From: UBA5109 sp965662565
GTDB lineage: Bacteria; Pseudomonadota; Gammaproteobacteria; Pseudomonadales; Pseudohongiellaceae
NCBI GenBank assembly: GCA_965662565.1
Contig: CBFIHS010000026.1
Coordinates: forward strand, 1-27,177
Reading direction: 5' to 3'
DNA: 27,177 bases
Shown here: positions 15,535 through 23,625 of the stretch, piece after piece
Layout of the letters: every line of letters begins with the position of its first letter
Numbering within the stretch: the stretch's first letter is position 1
The notes under the pieces: model-generated
What the model was told of the DNA's origin: nothing
The model's database searches: none
Seen by the model: the letters and a program-made list of their open reading frames with translations, nothing else
Position numbers and translations under genes: made by a program

Positions 15535-15939
15535 ATGAACATGAAAGGAAAAATGTTAAAAGTGATCGAAGATCAAAACTCTGATGATCCCGCACTACAA
15601 AATCTACTGAAGAAGATCTCACTAATTATCTTTGTTCTTGTTTGTCTGTTTATTGGCATCGCAGGTTTGCTTCTGCCTATTATTCCTGCGCTCGTTTTTT
15701 TGTTGCTGGCAGCCATTGTAAGCGCTGAACACTCTCAGCTAATGAATAATTTTCTTAGAAAAAATAAGACTCTTAGTACTTACCTAGATAATGGAAAAGG
15801 TTTTGCAAACCTGCCTTTAAACAAAAAGATAAAATACGCTTTATGGCTATGCCTAAAGACCACTATGGATATCCTACTGGCTGTATTTAATGCACTCGCA
15901 AAGCTGTTTAGCCAAGCCTCCAGAAGATACCCCTACTAA
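15535..15939 (+). CDS. Small membrane protein, DUF454 (YbaN)-like
   Basis: This 134-residue protein has a polar N-terminus (about 1-25), a hydrophobic hairpin around GIAGLLLPIIPALVFLLLAA (about 41-60), a loop with HSQLMNNFLRKNKTLSTYLD, and a second hydrophobic stretch near 100-125. The glycine/proline hairpin followed by a short amphipathic segment resembles DUF454/YbaN proteins, although the match is loose. It starts 55 bp after the previous gene and is probably on the same transcript. Two ATGs two codons apart (15535 and 15541) could start it; neither has a clear ribosome-binding site. Function unknown. Confidence 0.6.
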   Translation: MNMKGKMLKVIEDQNSDDPALQNLLKKISLIIFVLVCLFIGIAGLLLPIIPALVFLLLAAIVSAEHSQLMNNFLRKNKTLSTYLDNGKGFANLPLNKKIKYALWLCLKTTMDILLAVFNALAKLFSQASRRYPY

Positions 15940-15988
15940 TTTTAATATTATGCTCAACAAAATTAATGAGAAAGGAAAAACCTCTAAA

Positions 15989-16501
15989 ATGAAAAGCGTC
16001 TTACTAATAATCTGTCTTGCAACTACGATGGCGGCTAATGCCGAGTATTATCCCGCGACAGCACACAAGGTCTTTGGTTTTCACGCTACTACAGCAGATG
16101 AATCCGCTATCGACCAACTGATGATCAAGCTCTGGGATTCATGGTCCAGACATGACGCCACAACATTCGCAAATTTGCATTCGGAAGATGCTGAGTGGAC
16201 AAATGCATTTGGACGAACCTACATAGGCTCTGATGAATTGGAAAATTTCTTAGAACACAATTTGTTTGCTGGATTTGATATTGAAATTGCTGAGAAGGAA
16301 GCTGAGTTTTATAGCGAAATTTCCAGAAGATACATTGGCTCAGACTCTGCGGTAGTAACCGGCAGAACAGAAAGCAACAGAGGGTCTTCTGTTGGATCTT
16401 CAAATCGGAAAATTGGATTTACTTTTGTCCTTGGAAAAATTGATGGCGAGTGGAAGATCACAAATCAAGTCATCACTGACATTAGAGAAATACGCCGGTA
16501 A
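15989..16501 (+). CDS. Secreted NTF2-like (SnoaL / DUF4440-type) protein
   Basis: This 170-residue protein begins with a signal peptide (MKSVLLIICLATTMAANA, cut before EYYP), so it is probably periplasmic. The mature part has the NTF2-like pattern: IDQLMIKLWDSWSRHDATTF with the Trp/Asp-rich first helix, AEWTNAFGRTYIGSDELENF, and the final strands GKIDGEWKITNQVI. These folds occur in ketosteroid isomerase-like enzymes and in binding proteins, so the activity cannot be named. I choose the start at 15989 for the signal peptide; the frame is open to 15890 but that adds unlikely residues. It follows the DUF454-like gene by 49 bp. Confidence 0.7.
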   Translation: MKSVLLIICLATTMAANAEYYPATAHKVFGFHATTADESAIDQLMIKLWDSWSRHDATTFANLHSEDAEWTNAFGRTYIGSDELENFLEHNLFAGFDIEIAEKEAEFYSEISRRYIGSDSAVVTGRTESNRGSSVGSSNRKIGFTFVLGKIDGEWKITNQVITDIREIRR

Positions 16502-16581
16502 AAAATTGATCTTGTCGGCATGGGCTAGTTGTTCATGCTCTCCGCTCGCATCAAACTGCGGCTTTGTCTGGACAAGCTTTA

Positions 16582-17115
16582 CTAGAAATTCAAAGCTGGA
16601 TAGTTAAAGCCATAACTAGAACTGTAAGCAATCAACCGTCCACAAGCGACAACTCCTACCCAGAGACAAAGAGATAAGAAAGCAAAAAACCTGACCTTAT
16701 TGGGTGGCGTTTCATTCATATTCCAATGCTCTATGTCAGCGATTAGATATTTATGCATGAAGAGCGCATTTAAGCCAGCCAAAATGATTAACAACATTTT
16801 AAACTGAAAAATTGGATTCACCGGATATTCCCAAGGAGTGATAAAGAAAAATATCACTCCACTAATCACAGCGCATGCAAATGCTATTAAGGCGACTTTA
16901 AGAATATATCTCATCATATGTTGACTGGAGATAATATTACGCCCTACCCCCATCAAGCGAAGATCAAGCATCATCATTCCGCCAAAAAATGTGCCGTAGG
17001 TAATCACATGAATAACTTCTACAACGGGAAAGCTATAAATCGATCTTGAGAGCAACTCTGTAAAAGAATTGTCGGCCAAGACCAGCGCTATTTTTTCCAT
17101 GACTTGATTAAACAT
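16582..17115 (-). CDS. Four-helix membrane protein, DUF6644-like
   Basis: This 177-residue inner-membrane protein has four hydrophobic segments (about 27-52, 69-92, 104-122, 142-162) and histidines near membrane faces (EVIHVITYG, MHKYLIADIEHW). It resembles the uncharacterised DUF6644 family, often labelled only as membrane protein; haem or quinone binding is conceivable from the histidines but not shown. A clear GAGGAG lies 6 nt before the ATG at 17115. It is convergent with the NTF2-like gene and divergent from the M16 peptidase gene, with 119 bp between the starts. Confidence 0.75.
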   Translation of the reverse strand: MFNQVMEKIALVLADNSFTELLSRSIYSFPVVEVIHVITYGTFFGGMMMLDLRLMGVGRNIISSQHMMRYILKVALIAFACAVISGVIFFFITPWEYPVNPIFQFKMLLIILAGLNALFMHKYLIADIEHWNMNETPPNKVRFFAFLSLCLWVGVVACGRLIAYSSSYGFNYPALNF

Positions 17116-17171
17116 TAACTACTCCTCATATAATGTTAGTAGGCTAGCGCATTAGCGTTTGTATGGCTAGC

Positions 17172-17191
17172 AGCACAAGAATTCTTGTGCT
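17172..17191. repeat. Perfect 20-bp palindrome in a divergent promoter region
   Basis: AGCACAAGAATTCTTGTGCT is a perfect 20-bp palindrome between the divergent genes at 17115 (minus) and 17235 (plus). It may be an operator for one or both. It could also fold as a hairpin, but the run that follows is only weakly T-rich (TTTAATTCTT), so a terminator is less likely. The hexamer GCTAGC also occurs twice just to its left. Confidence 0.6.
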
Positions 17192-17234
17192 TTAATTCTT
17201 GAAGTTTACTTAAACTAATCAAAAGAGATTTAGA

Positions 17235-20144
17235 ATGTATTCACAACTTAATCTTCGTAACAAGACCTTATTATTTTTCTTTCTAGGCGCCCTTTTAAGC
17301 AGCTGTATAGTTTCTTGTGATAATTCTTCCACAGAAGCGCCTTCTGTCTCTGAGCAAACTGAAAACTCAATACCTGCTGGCATTACATTACTTGAGAGAG
17401 TCTCAGCGAATCCGGGTGAAGTCCTTATTCCGTACAGTAAGTTTCAACTGGATAATGGTTTGACTGTGATACTTCATGGAGATGACTCTGATCCCATTGT
17501 ACGGGTAGATGTTACCTACCATGTTGGCTCTGCAAGAGAAGAGCCACGCCGCTCTGGCTTTGCCCATTTTTTTGAACACATGATGTTCCAAGGATCTGAA
17601 CACGTAGAAGACGATGAACATTTTAAAATTGTTACCGAGTCTGGTGGCACTATGAATGGCACCACCAACAATGATCGAACCAACTACTTTCAGACCGTCC
17701 CCAGTAATCAGCTTGAGACTATGCTGTGGTTGGAATCCGATCGAATGGGTTTTCTATTGGATGCTGTCACAGAAGAAAAATTTGAAATTCAACGCGATAC
17801 TGTTAAAAACGAACGCGGTCAAAATGTAGACAACAGCCCATATGGCCGTTTTCGCGAAGTCAATTCAGCCGCTATGTTTCCCCCCAACCACCCCTACTCC
17901 TGGCCCGTTATTGGCTACACAGAAGATCTTGATGCAGCCACCTTGGATGATCTAAAAAACTTCTTCTTACGCTGGTATGGCCCCAACAATGCCACTTTAA
18001 CAATTGGCGGCAACATCAATAAAAGCGAAACCCTGGCCTTAGTGAACAAGTATTTTGGTGAAATTCCAGCTGGGCCAGAAGTACTTCCCGCCGAATATGA
18101 TCAAGTCGTATTTGAAGAAGATCGTTATGTTTCTTATGTAGACGAGAACATACGTTTTCCAGCTTTACTTTTCACTTATCCAACCGTTGCTCTTGACCAC
18201 CCTGACAGAGTTGCTCTGGAGGCTCTCAATGAGGTCATCACTGGCGGGCGCAAGTCAGTATTTTATAAAGACTTTGTTTTAACCAACAAAGCGATTGCTG
18301 CGACTGGTTTCAACAATATTATGGAATTGGCAGGATCTTTGACCTTTTATGTTATGCCTTTCCCAGGCACCCCATTAAGCGAATTTGAAGAAGAGATTCG
18401 TGCCGTTCTAAGCAGTTTTAATGAGTCTTCAATTTCTGACGACGATCTTCAAATATACAAAGCTCAAGAGGAATCTGCGCTAATTAATCGTCTTGCTAGT
18501 GTAAGCGGCAAGGTTTCTCAACTAGCCTATAACCAGACCTTCTACGATAACCCCAATATTATCCCGCAAGAATTAGAGGCCATTCAGAACTTAAGCAAAG
18601 AAGATATCTTGCGTGTCTACGAAACCTACATCAAAGACAAACCCGCTGTCATTCAGAGTATCGTTCCTGGAAACGATCCAGAAGGACAAGCCCAAGCTGA
18701 CAATTTTTTCATTCCTGAAAGGTTGAGCAGGCTGGAAAGCGAAAACGATAACCTAAAAAATCGAGCAGTTATCTCCTCTTTTGACCGCTCTGTCAGACCT
18801 TTAGCTGGACCTAGCCCCCTAGTAATAATGCCGGATTATTGGGAGACATCACTTGAGAATGGAGTCGAGCTAATTGGAGCAAAAAGCTCTGAGGTTCCCA
18901 TCGTCACAATCAACTTAAGCTTTTACGGTGGCCACCTTCTAGAAACATCCGATCAATATGGTTTAGCCAGTCTCAGTGCCAACATGATGAATGAAGGTAC
19001 AAGCAACTACAGTGCAGAAGAATTTGAAATTGAACTGGATAAATTAGGCAGCGACATAAGCGTGAGCCCGGGTAGCGAAGCCTTTAGTATTCGAGTGAGA
19101 AGCCTAACAAAGAACCTTGATGCTACTGTCGAGTTATTAAAAGAACGCTTATTTTTCTCCGTTTTTACCGACGAAGATTTAACTCGTTTACGCCAACAAC
19201 AAATCGAAAGCATTGAGGCAGAGAAGGAACAACCAAGTACTATTGCCTCTAATGTCTATCGTCAATTAGTTTATGGAACAGCACACCCTTTCTCTGTAGC
19301 AAGTGATGGCACTATCGAAACGCTGGAAAACATTAAGCTAGAAGATATCCAGAATTACATCAGCAAAAACCTAGTTTCAAAAGTTCTTGATGTCGTCATA
19401 AGTGGTGACATTGAACAGCAAGATGTTCTCGGAAAACTAACTTTTTTAAACGATCTACCAAATCAGGATTTAAGTATTCCAGCAATGCCACCAAGCCCAG
19501 AAGTATCAGGTAACACCCTCTATTTAATAGATAAACCTGGAGCCCCACAATCAGAAATTCGGATCGGCTACATGTCAGATTTAGCTTATGATCCTACTGG
19601 TGAATACTTTGAGCGTTATCTTATGAACTATGTACTAGGTGGAGCATTTAGTAGTCGAATAAACCTAAATTTACGCGAAGACAAAGGCTATACCTATGGT
19701 GCTCGCAGTAACTTTAGTGCCACTAATTACCCTGGCCCTTTTACCGCATCGGCAAGCGTTAGAACAGATTCGACAGCAGACTCAATTGTTCAATTTATGA
19801 GTGAAATGAGCTCTTACCGTGGTCAAGGTATTACTGATGAAGAGTTAAATTTTACCAAAAATGCAATCGGTCAAAGCGAAGCACTTGACTATGAAACACC
19901 GCGCCAGAAATCTAGACTTTTGGAACAAATTATCGAATACAAGCTCGATCGGGATTTCGTCCGTCAACAACAAGAAATCATTAACGAATTAAGTATTGAG
20001 AGAGTTAATGAACTCGCTATAAGGCATTTACCTTTAGAAGATATGATCATTTTGGTTGTCGGTGACAAAGCCATCATTCAAGATTCTCTTCAAACTCTAG
20101 ATTATCCAATTGTGGAGTTAGATAGCGAAGGTCAGGCTTTATAG
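17235..20144 (+). CDS. M16 family zinc metallopeptidase, lipoprotein, two fused M16 units
   Basis: This 969-residue insulinase-type protease is probably anchored in the outer or periplasmic-facing membrane. A signal peptide ends in a lipobox, LSSC with Cys24. The first M16 unit (about 65-500) has the inverted zinc motif HFFEH (H111, E114, H115) and the third ligand Glu193 in VKNERGQNVDN. The second unit (about 530-960) lacks HxxEH and is the non-catalytic half, with the conserved GAFSSRINLNLREDKGYTYGA segment near 810-830. This is the pitrilysin-like single-chain layout. The substrate, likely a peptide, is not known. AAGAGA precedes the ATG. The next gene begins 10 bp after it. Confidence 0.93.
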   Translation: MYSQLNLRNKTLLFFFLGALLSSCIVSCDNSSTEAPSVSEQTENSIPAGITLLERVSANPGEVLIPYSKFQLDNGLTVILHGDDSDPIVRVDVTYHVGSAREEPRRSGFAHFFEHMMFQGSEHVEDDEHFKIVTESGGTMNGTTNNDRTNYFQTVPSNQLETMLWLESDRMGFLLDAVTEEKFEIQRDTVKNERGQNVDNSPYGRFREVNSAAMFPPNHPYSWPVIGYTEDLDAATLDDLKNFFLRWYGPNNATLTIGGNINKSETLALVNKYFGEIPAGPEVLPAEYDQVVFEEDRYVSYVDENIRFPALLFTYPTVALDHPDRVALEALNEVITGGRKSVFYKDFVLTNKAIAATGFNNIMELAGSLTFYVMPFPGTPLSEFEEEIRAVLSSFNESSISDDDLQIYKAQEESALINRLASVSGKVSQLAYNQTFYDNPNIIPQELEAIQNLSKEDILRVYETYIKDKPAVIQSIVPGNDPEGQAQADNFFIPERLSRLESENDNLKNRAVISSFDRSVRPLAGPSPLVIMPDYWETSLENGVELIGAKSSEVPIVTINLSFYGGHLLETSDQYGLASLSANMMNEGTSNYSAEEFEIELDKLGSDISVSPGSEAFSIRVRSLTKNLDATVELLKERLFFSVFTDEDLTRLRQQQIESIEAEKEQPSTIASNVYRQLVYGTAHPFSVASDGTIETLENIKLEDIQNYISKNLVSKVLDVVISGDIEQQDVLGKLTFLNDLPNQDLSIPAMPPSPEVSGNTLYLIDKPGAPQSEIRIGYMSDLAYDPTGEYFERYLMNYVLGGAFSSRINLNLREDKGYTYGARSNFSATNYPGPFTASASVRTDSTADSIVQFMSEMSSYRGQGITDEELNFTKNAIGQSEALDYETPRQKSRLLEQIIEYKLDRDFVRQQQEIINELSIERVNELAIRHLPLEDMIILVVGDKAIIQDSLQTLDYPIVELDSEGQAL

Positions 20145-20154
20145 GATTATTACT

Positions 20155-20682
20155 TTGAGTAAAATCCATGTCATGGTTGGTCCTGAATCATCCGGAAAAT
20201 CCACCTTAGCTTCAGCGCTGTCAAGTTATTGGTCTGCCCCACTAGTCAATGAGTATGCCCGAGAATACTTGAGTGAAAAGCAAAAAAACAATCCTGACTT
20301 TCAATACGAACAGAGTGATCTTTTAGTCATAGCAAAAGAACAATTTGAAGCCGAAAAGAAGGCTTTAGCAAAGCAAGCTGATCCAATAGTAGTCGATACC
20401 GATCTTTTAGTAATAATCATCTGGAGTGAGATTAAATTTGGTCAATGTGAGAAATGGATTGTAGATACCTTCGAGGAAAGTCTGGCACTAACCGACCGTC
20501 ATTACATACTTTGTGATTGGCAGATACCTTGGGAACCAGACCCCTTGCGCGAGCACCCTGAAGAAAGACAGAAATTATATCGGCTCTATCAGGAAAAAAT
20601 GAATCAATACGGAATTCTATATACAGCAGTTACTGGCAGCCCGCTTCAACGTTTCAAACAAGTCTATGCAGCAACTAGATGA
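20155..20682 (+). CDS. NadR-like P-loop kinase (AAA_28), stand-alone
   Basis: This 175-residue ATPase has a P-loop GPESSGKST (9-17), the VNEYAREYL segment (35-43) and VDTDLLVIIIWSE (about 80-92). The pattern matches the ribosylnicotinamide kinase domain of NadR, which phosphorylates nicotinamide riboside in NAD salvage. The nucleotidylyltransferase and DNA-binding domains of full NadR are absent, so the activity is by homology only. The start is TTG at 20155 with AGGAT upstream. Its 3' end overlaps the convergent next gene by 8 bp. Confidence 0.78.
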   Translation: MSKIHVMVGPESSGKSTLASALSSYWSAPLVNEYAREYLSEKQKNNPDFQYEQSDLLVIAKEQFEAEKKALAKQADPIVVDTDLLVIIIWSEIKFGQCEKWIVDTFEESLALTDRHYILCDWQIPWEPDPLREHPEERQKLYRLYQEKMNQYGILYTAVTGSPLQRFKQVYAATR

Positions 20683-21037
20683 CATGAGCTTTTGCCACAT
20701 AACGTAAATACTGTTCTTGATCGATTATTTCTAGGAACAGACGTTGTAATAACTCCGAGCGGCGACTCCACTTTTGAATATTTAGCAAAGTACTAACTCG
20801 AACCTTCGTTAGATAAGTTAATTCAATGGCCACCTCCCCGAAATAGCCCCCTCTTTCCTCCTGCCTCTCTAAGCATTCATTAATTTGCTCCATATCCATC
20901 AAGCCAAGTTTTAAACTAAGCGCTCCCAAGGTTGTTCCGGCCTCACTCCAAGCCCCAAAAGCTGGTTTAGACACAAGCTCCAAATTGAGTTCTTTACCTA
21001 AATATTCAACAAAGGGCAGCGCTGCTTCCACCTCCAT
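20675..21037 (-). CDS. Hypothetical protein with a GspE-N/MshEN-like helical repeat
   Basis: I do not recognise this 120-residue cytoplasmic protein with confidence. Residues about 37-90 (LGALSLKLGLMDMEQINECL, then a Q/E-rich turn and GYFGEVAIELTYLTKVRV) follow the two-helix pattern of GspE/PilB N-terminal domains, in which a low-key ligand such as c-di-GMP can bind in some members. The remaining residues show no motif. There is no signal peptide or membrane helix. GAGGAG lies 10 nt before the ATG. The domain reading is tentative. Confidence 0.6.
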   Translation of the reverse strand: MEVEAALPFVEYLGKELNLELVSKPAFGAWSEAGTTLGALSLKLGLMDMEQINECLERQEERGGYFGEVAIELTYLTKVRVSTLLNIQKWSRRSELLQRLFLEIIDQEQYLRYVAKAHVI

Positions 21038-21175
21038 AACTCTATAACTCCTCTATTCCTTTAACTATGACTTTATTGTTAAGTGCCACGACAGCTCGAT
21101 AAGAGTAATTTCAAATGAAACTTCTCAATACTTCGATTAATAAGGTTTAGGCTTGTAGAACTTAGCTAAGCCGCC

Positions 21176-21204
21176 TTGAATGTTATCGATGACTGAGCTA
21201 AACT
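21176..21204 (+). promoter_or_regulatory. Candidate promoter for the TPP-riboswitch transcript
   Basis: TTGAAT (21176-21181) and TAAACT (21199-21204) are 17 bp apart. Each matches its sigma-70 consensus at 4 of 6 positions. A start about 7 bp downstream would begin the transcript at the 5' arm of the riboswitch P1 stem, which supports the assignment. Confidence 0.5.
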
Positions 21205-21210
21205 GGCCCG

Positions 21211-21344
21211 AATCCTTAGGGGTGGCTTTGGCCTGAGATGTTCTTATCAATCGCCTGTACTATATCGGCAGAAATACAGTGAGACTTGATAAGTAACGAA
21301 CCCTTCGAACCTGAACCAGTTAATACTGGCGTAGGAATAGGGTT
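21211..21344 (+). ncRNA. TPP (THI-element) riboswitch
   Basis: The element has the conserved TPP-sensing parts in order. P1 pairs AATCCT (21211-21216) with AGGGTT (21339-21344). P2 opens with AGGGGTG (21218-21224) and closes with GAACCC (21298-21303). The short P3 (GGC with GCC) leads into the invariant CTGAGATG (21233-21240). ACCTGA (21310-21315) starts the pyrophosphate-sensing arm, whose CCAG/CTGG stem is closed by CGTAGGAA. Between CTGAGA and P2 lies a facultative hairpin with an 8-bp stem (CTTATCAA with TTGATAAG). It lies directly upstream of a TonB-dependent receptor gene and should lower its expression when TPP is high. Confidence 0.95.
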
Positions 21345-21348
21345 TTAA

Positions 21349-21366
21349 AGTCACAGATCTGTGACT
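21349..21366 (+). promoter_or_regulatory. Perfect 18-bp palindrome, likely riboswitch expression-platform hairpin
   Basis: AGTCACAGATCTGTGACT folds into a 7-bp stem with a GATC loop right after P1 of the riboswitch. It is followed by a T-rich but interrupted run (CTATTTGTATCTATTTTC). It may be the regulated terminator or may help present or mask the start region of the receptor gene. The alternative antiterminator pairing was not found by eye. Confidence 0.5.
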
Positions 21367-21412
21367 CTATTTGTATCTATTTTCTTCGTTGGTATTGCTT
21401 TATGGAGAAATT

Positions 21413-23479
21413 ATGTACAAGAAAACCATCTTAGCAAGCCTACTTTTTAGTATTAGTTTGAGTACTCAAACTACTGCGCAAACCTCTACCGGTATTGAAG
21501 AAATTCTGGTGACTGCTGACTTCAGACAGCAGGCTCTTTCCGATATAGCTTCCAGTGTTAGTATTATTGATAACGATGAAATAAATCGAAGTCACTCTCA
21601 ACATCTTGAAGAACTCATCCTCTCAACTCCTAATGTTAATTTTGCAGGAGGCTCATCACGTGCTCGTTTTTTTCAAATAAGAGGTATTGGTGAAAGAGGT
21701 CAGTTTTCTGAACCTTTAAATCCATCTGTTGGTTTAATGATAGATGGTGTTGATTTTTCCGGTGCTGGCAATGCAGCTTTACTCTTCGATGTTGAACAAG
21801 TTGAAGTTCTTATGGGCCCTCAAGGCACGCGTTATGGCTCAAATGCTTTGGCTGGTTTGATCAATATCCAAAGTAAAGCGCCTTCTGAGACAACAGCGTT
21901 TGGCATTAAACTCGATGCGGCCAATTATGACACTAGAGGTATTGCTGGTTACGCGACAGGAGCAATAAGTGACAAGCTGCTATATCGTATCTCAGCGCAG
22001 AGTTCTAAATCTGATGGTATAAACCATAATGCCACACTAAATCGTTCAACAAACCAGCGTGATGAGAGCCTCATTCGCACTAAATTAAGTTGGCAAGCCT
22101 CAGATACTGTTGAGCTTGATCTCAGTTTCTCTGTGATTGATCTCGACAATGGCTACGATGCTTTCTCTTTGGATAATACGCGTACCACCCTCTCTGATCA
22201 GCCTGGTGAAGACAGTCAAAAGTCGGAAATGCTCAGTGCGAAGTTAATGATTGATAGTTTCGAATCAGTAGGTGTTGAGATCATTACTGCTTATGCAAAT
22301 TCGGATATCGTTTATGGTTATGACGAAGACTGGTCTTTTGTTGGTCTTCACCCTGATGAATACTCTGCGACTGATTACTATTACCGGGATAAAGAAAATT
22401 TAAGTGCAGAGTTACGTTTTTTGTCGAAACCTGAAAGCCTCTTATTTAACGACTCAACTTCATGGGTGGCTGGCTTATACAGCTTGCAACAAGAAGTTTC
22501 ATTGCGTCGCGACTACACCTATCTAGCAAATGATTTTACCAGCAGCTATGAAATCGACCGACTGGCGGCTTTTGCCGAAACTGACACAGCTTTTAATGAG
22601 CGCTGGTCACTTACCCTTGGTTTACGACTAGAACAGTTTGACGCTCGCTATCAAGACAGCAGCTTATTAAGTTTTGTTCCTGAGGAGACCTTAGTTGGAG
22701 GAAAGATAGCGCTTTCCTATCGAACCGAAAATGATTCTTTAATCTATTTGAATGCATCACGCGGATACAAAGCAGGTGGGTTTAATACCGATGGCACACT
22801 GGATGCTGATCTACGAGAGTTTGATTCTGAGAAGCTGTGGAATTATGAGCTTGGTTATAAAGCTGAGCACTTTGATGGCCAATTACAAAGTCAAATTGCT
22901 TTGTTTTATATGGACCGAAGTGCTGTCCAAATAGCGAGTTCAACCACTAGGGTTCGTCCAGATTCGAGCACAGAATTTATCGATTATATTGGTAATGCAG
23001 CCAATGGTAATAACTACGGCCTTGAGCTCAACAGTAAATGGACTCCACAAAATAATTTACATTTTTATACCACACTCGGACTATTACGGACGGAATATCA
23101 AAACTTCATTAATTCAGGTGGTGCTAACTTTAGTGGACGAGAACAAGCCCATGCACCGAGTTACCAATACAAGCTTGGGGCTATCTTCAAGCTCAATCAA
23201 GACCTTAGTTTTAATTTCAACATCGAAGGCAAAGACAGATTTTTCTTTTCAGATAGCCACGATATTCAATCCTCCAAATACAATCTTGCTAATGCAAGCA
23301 TGGACTGGGACTATCAAAAATGGCAATTCAGCCTTTGGGGAAGAAACTTGAGTAATGAAGATTATTCAGTCAGAGGCTTCTTTTTTGGGAATGATCCAAG
23401 AGATGGCTACACCAGTAAGGGGTATATACAATTCGGTGAGCCTAGACGCTTTGGAATCACTTTATCAGCAGATTTTTAA
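21413..23479 (+). CDS. TonB-dependent outer-membrane receptor, predicted thiamine or thiamine-precursor transporter
   Basis: This 688-residue receptor has a signal peptide (MYKKTILASLLFSISLSTQ, cut near AQ at residues 22-23), a TonB box EEILVTA (29-35) and a plug domain (about 36-155). The plug carries VEVLMGPQGTRYGSNALAG and ends near residue 155. A 22-strand barrel then ends in the usual aromatic residue (SADF). GGAG lies 6 nt before the ATG at 21413, which is preferred to a TTG 42 bp upstream that only adds residues before the signal peptide. The upstream TPP riboswitch makes thiamine, a phosphate ester or a precursor the best substrate guess; the protein alone does not show it. A terminator follows. 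Confidence 0.9.
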   Translation: MYKKTILASLLFSISLSTQTTAQTSTGIEEILVTADFRQQALSDIASSVSIIDNDEINRSHSQHLEELILSTPNVNFAGGSSRARFFQIRGIGERGQFSEPLNPSVGLMIDGVDFSGAGNAALLFDVEQVEVLMGPQGTRYGSNALAGLINIQSKAPSETTAFGIKLDAANYDTRGIAGYATGAISDKLLYRISAQSSKSDGINHNATLNRSTNQRDESLIRTKLSWQASDTVELDLSFSVIDLDNGYDAFSLDNTRTTLSDQPGEDSQKSEMLSAKLMIDSFESVGVEIITAYANSDIVYGYDEDWSFVGLHPDEYSATDYYYRDKENLSAELRFLSKPESLLFNDSTSWVAGLYSLQQEVSLRRDYTYLANDFTSSYEIDRLAAFAETDTAFNERWSLTLGLRLEQFDARYQDSSLLSFVPEETLVGGKIALSYRTENDSLIYLNASRGYKAGGFNTDGTLDADLREFDSEKLWNYELGYKAEHFDGQLQSQIALFYMDRSAVQIASSTTRVRPDSSTEFIDYIGNAANGNNYGLELNSKWTPQNNLHFYTTLGLLRTEYQNFINSGGANFSGREQAHAPSYQYKLGAIFKLNQDLSFNFNIEGKDRFFFSDSHDIQSSKYNLANASMDWDYQKWQFSLWGRNLSNEDYSVRGFFFGNDPRDGYTSKGYIQFGEPRRFGITLSADF

Positions 23480-23490
23480 TTTTCATCTAA

Positions 23491-23524
23491 CTTAAGGGAA
23501 TCATTAAGATTCCCTTAAGCTTTT
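23491..23524 (+). terminator. Intrinsic terminator of the TonB-dependent receptor gene
   Basis: A perfect 12-bp stem (CTTAAGGGAATC at 23491-23502 with GATTCCCTTAAG at 23508-23519, loop ATTAA) is followed by CTTTTC. It begins 12 bp after the receptor stop codon. Confidence 0.85.
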
Positions 23525-23625
23525 CTTCGAAAGCCATTTTACTGAAAGTAACTCTTAAAAGAGCTTAGGTTTTTAGCGAAATATGGATTTAGCAAGTGAG
23601 TAGTTTTCAATCGCTTACTAAACTC

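Noticed and set aside
17235..20144. Second active site in the C-terminal half of the M16 protein
   Set aside because: That half lacks HxxEH, as is usual for the non-catalytic unit of fused M16 proteases.
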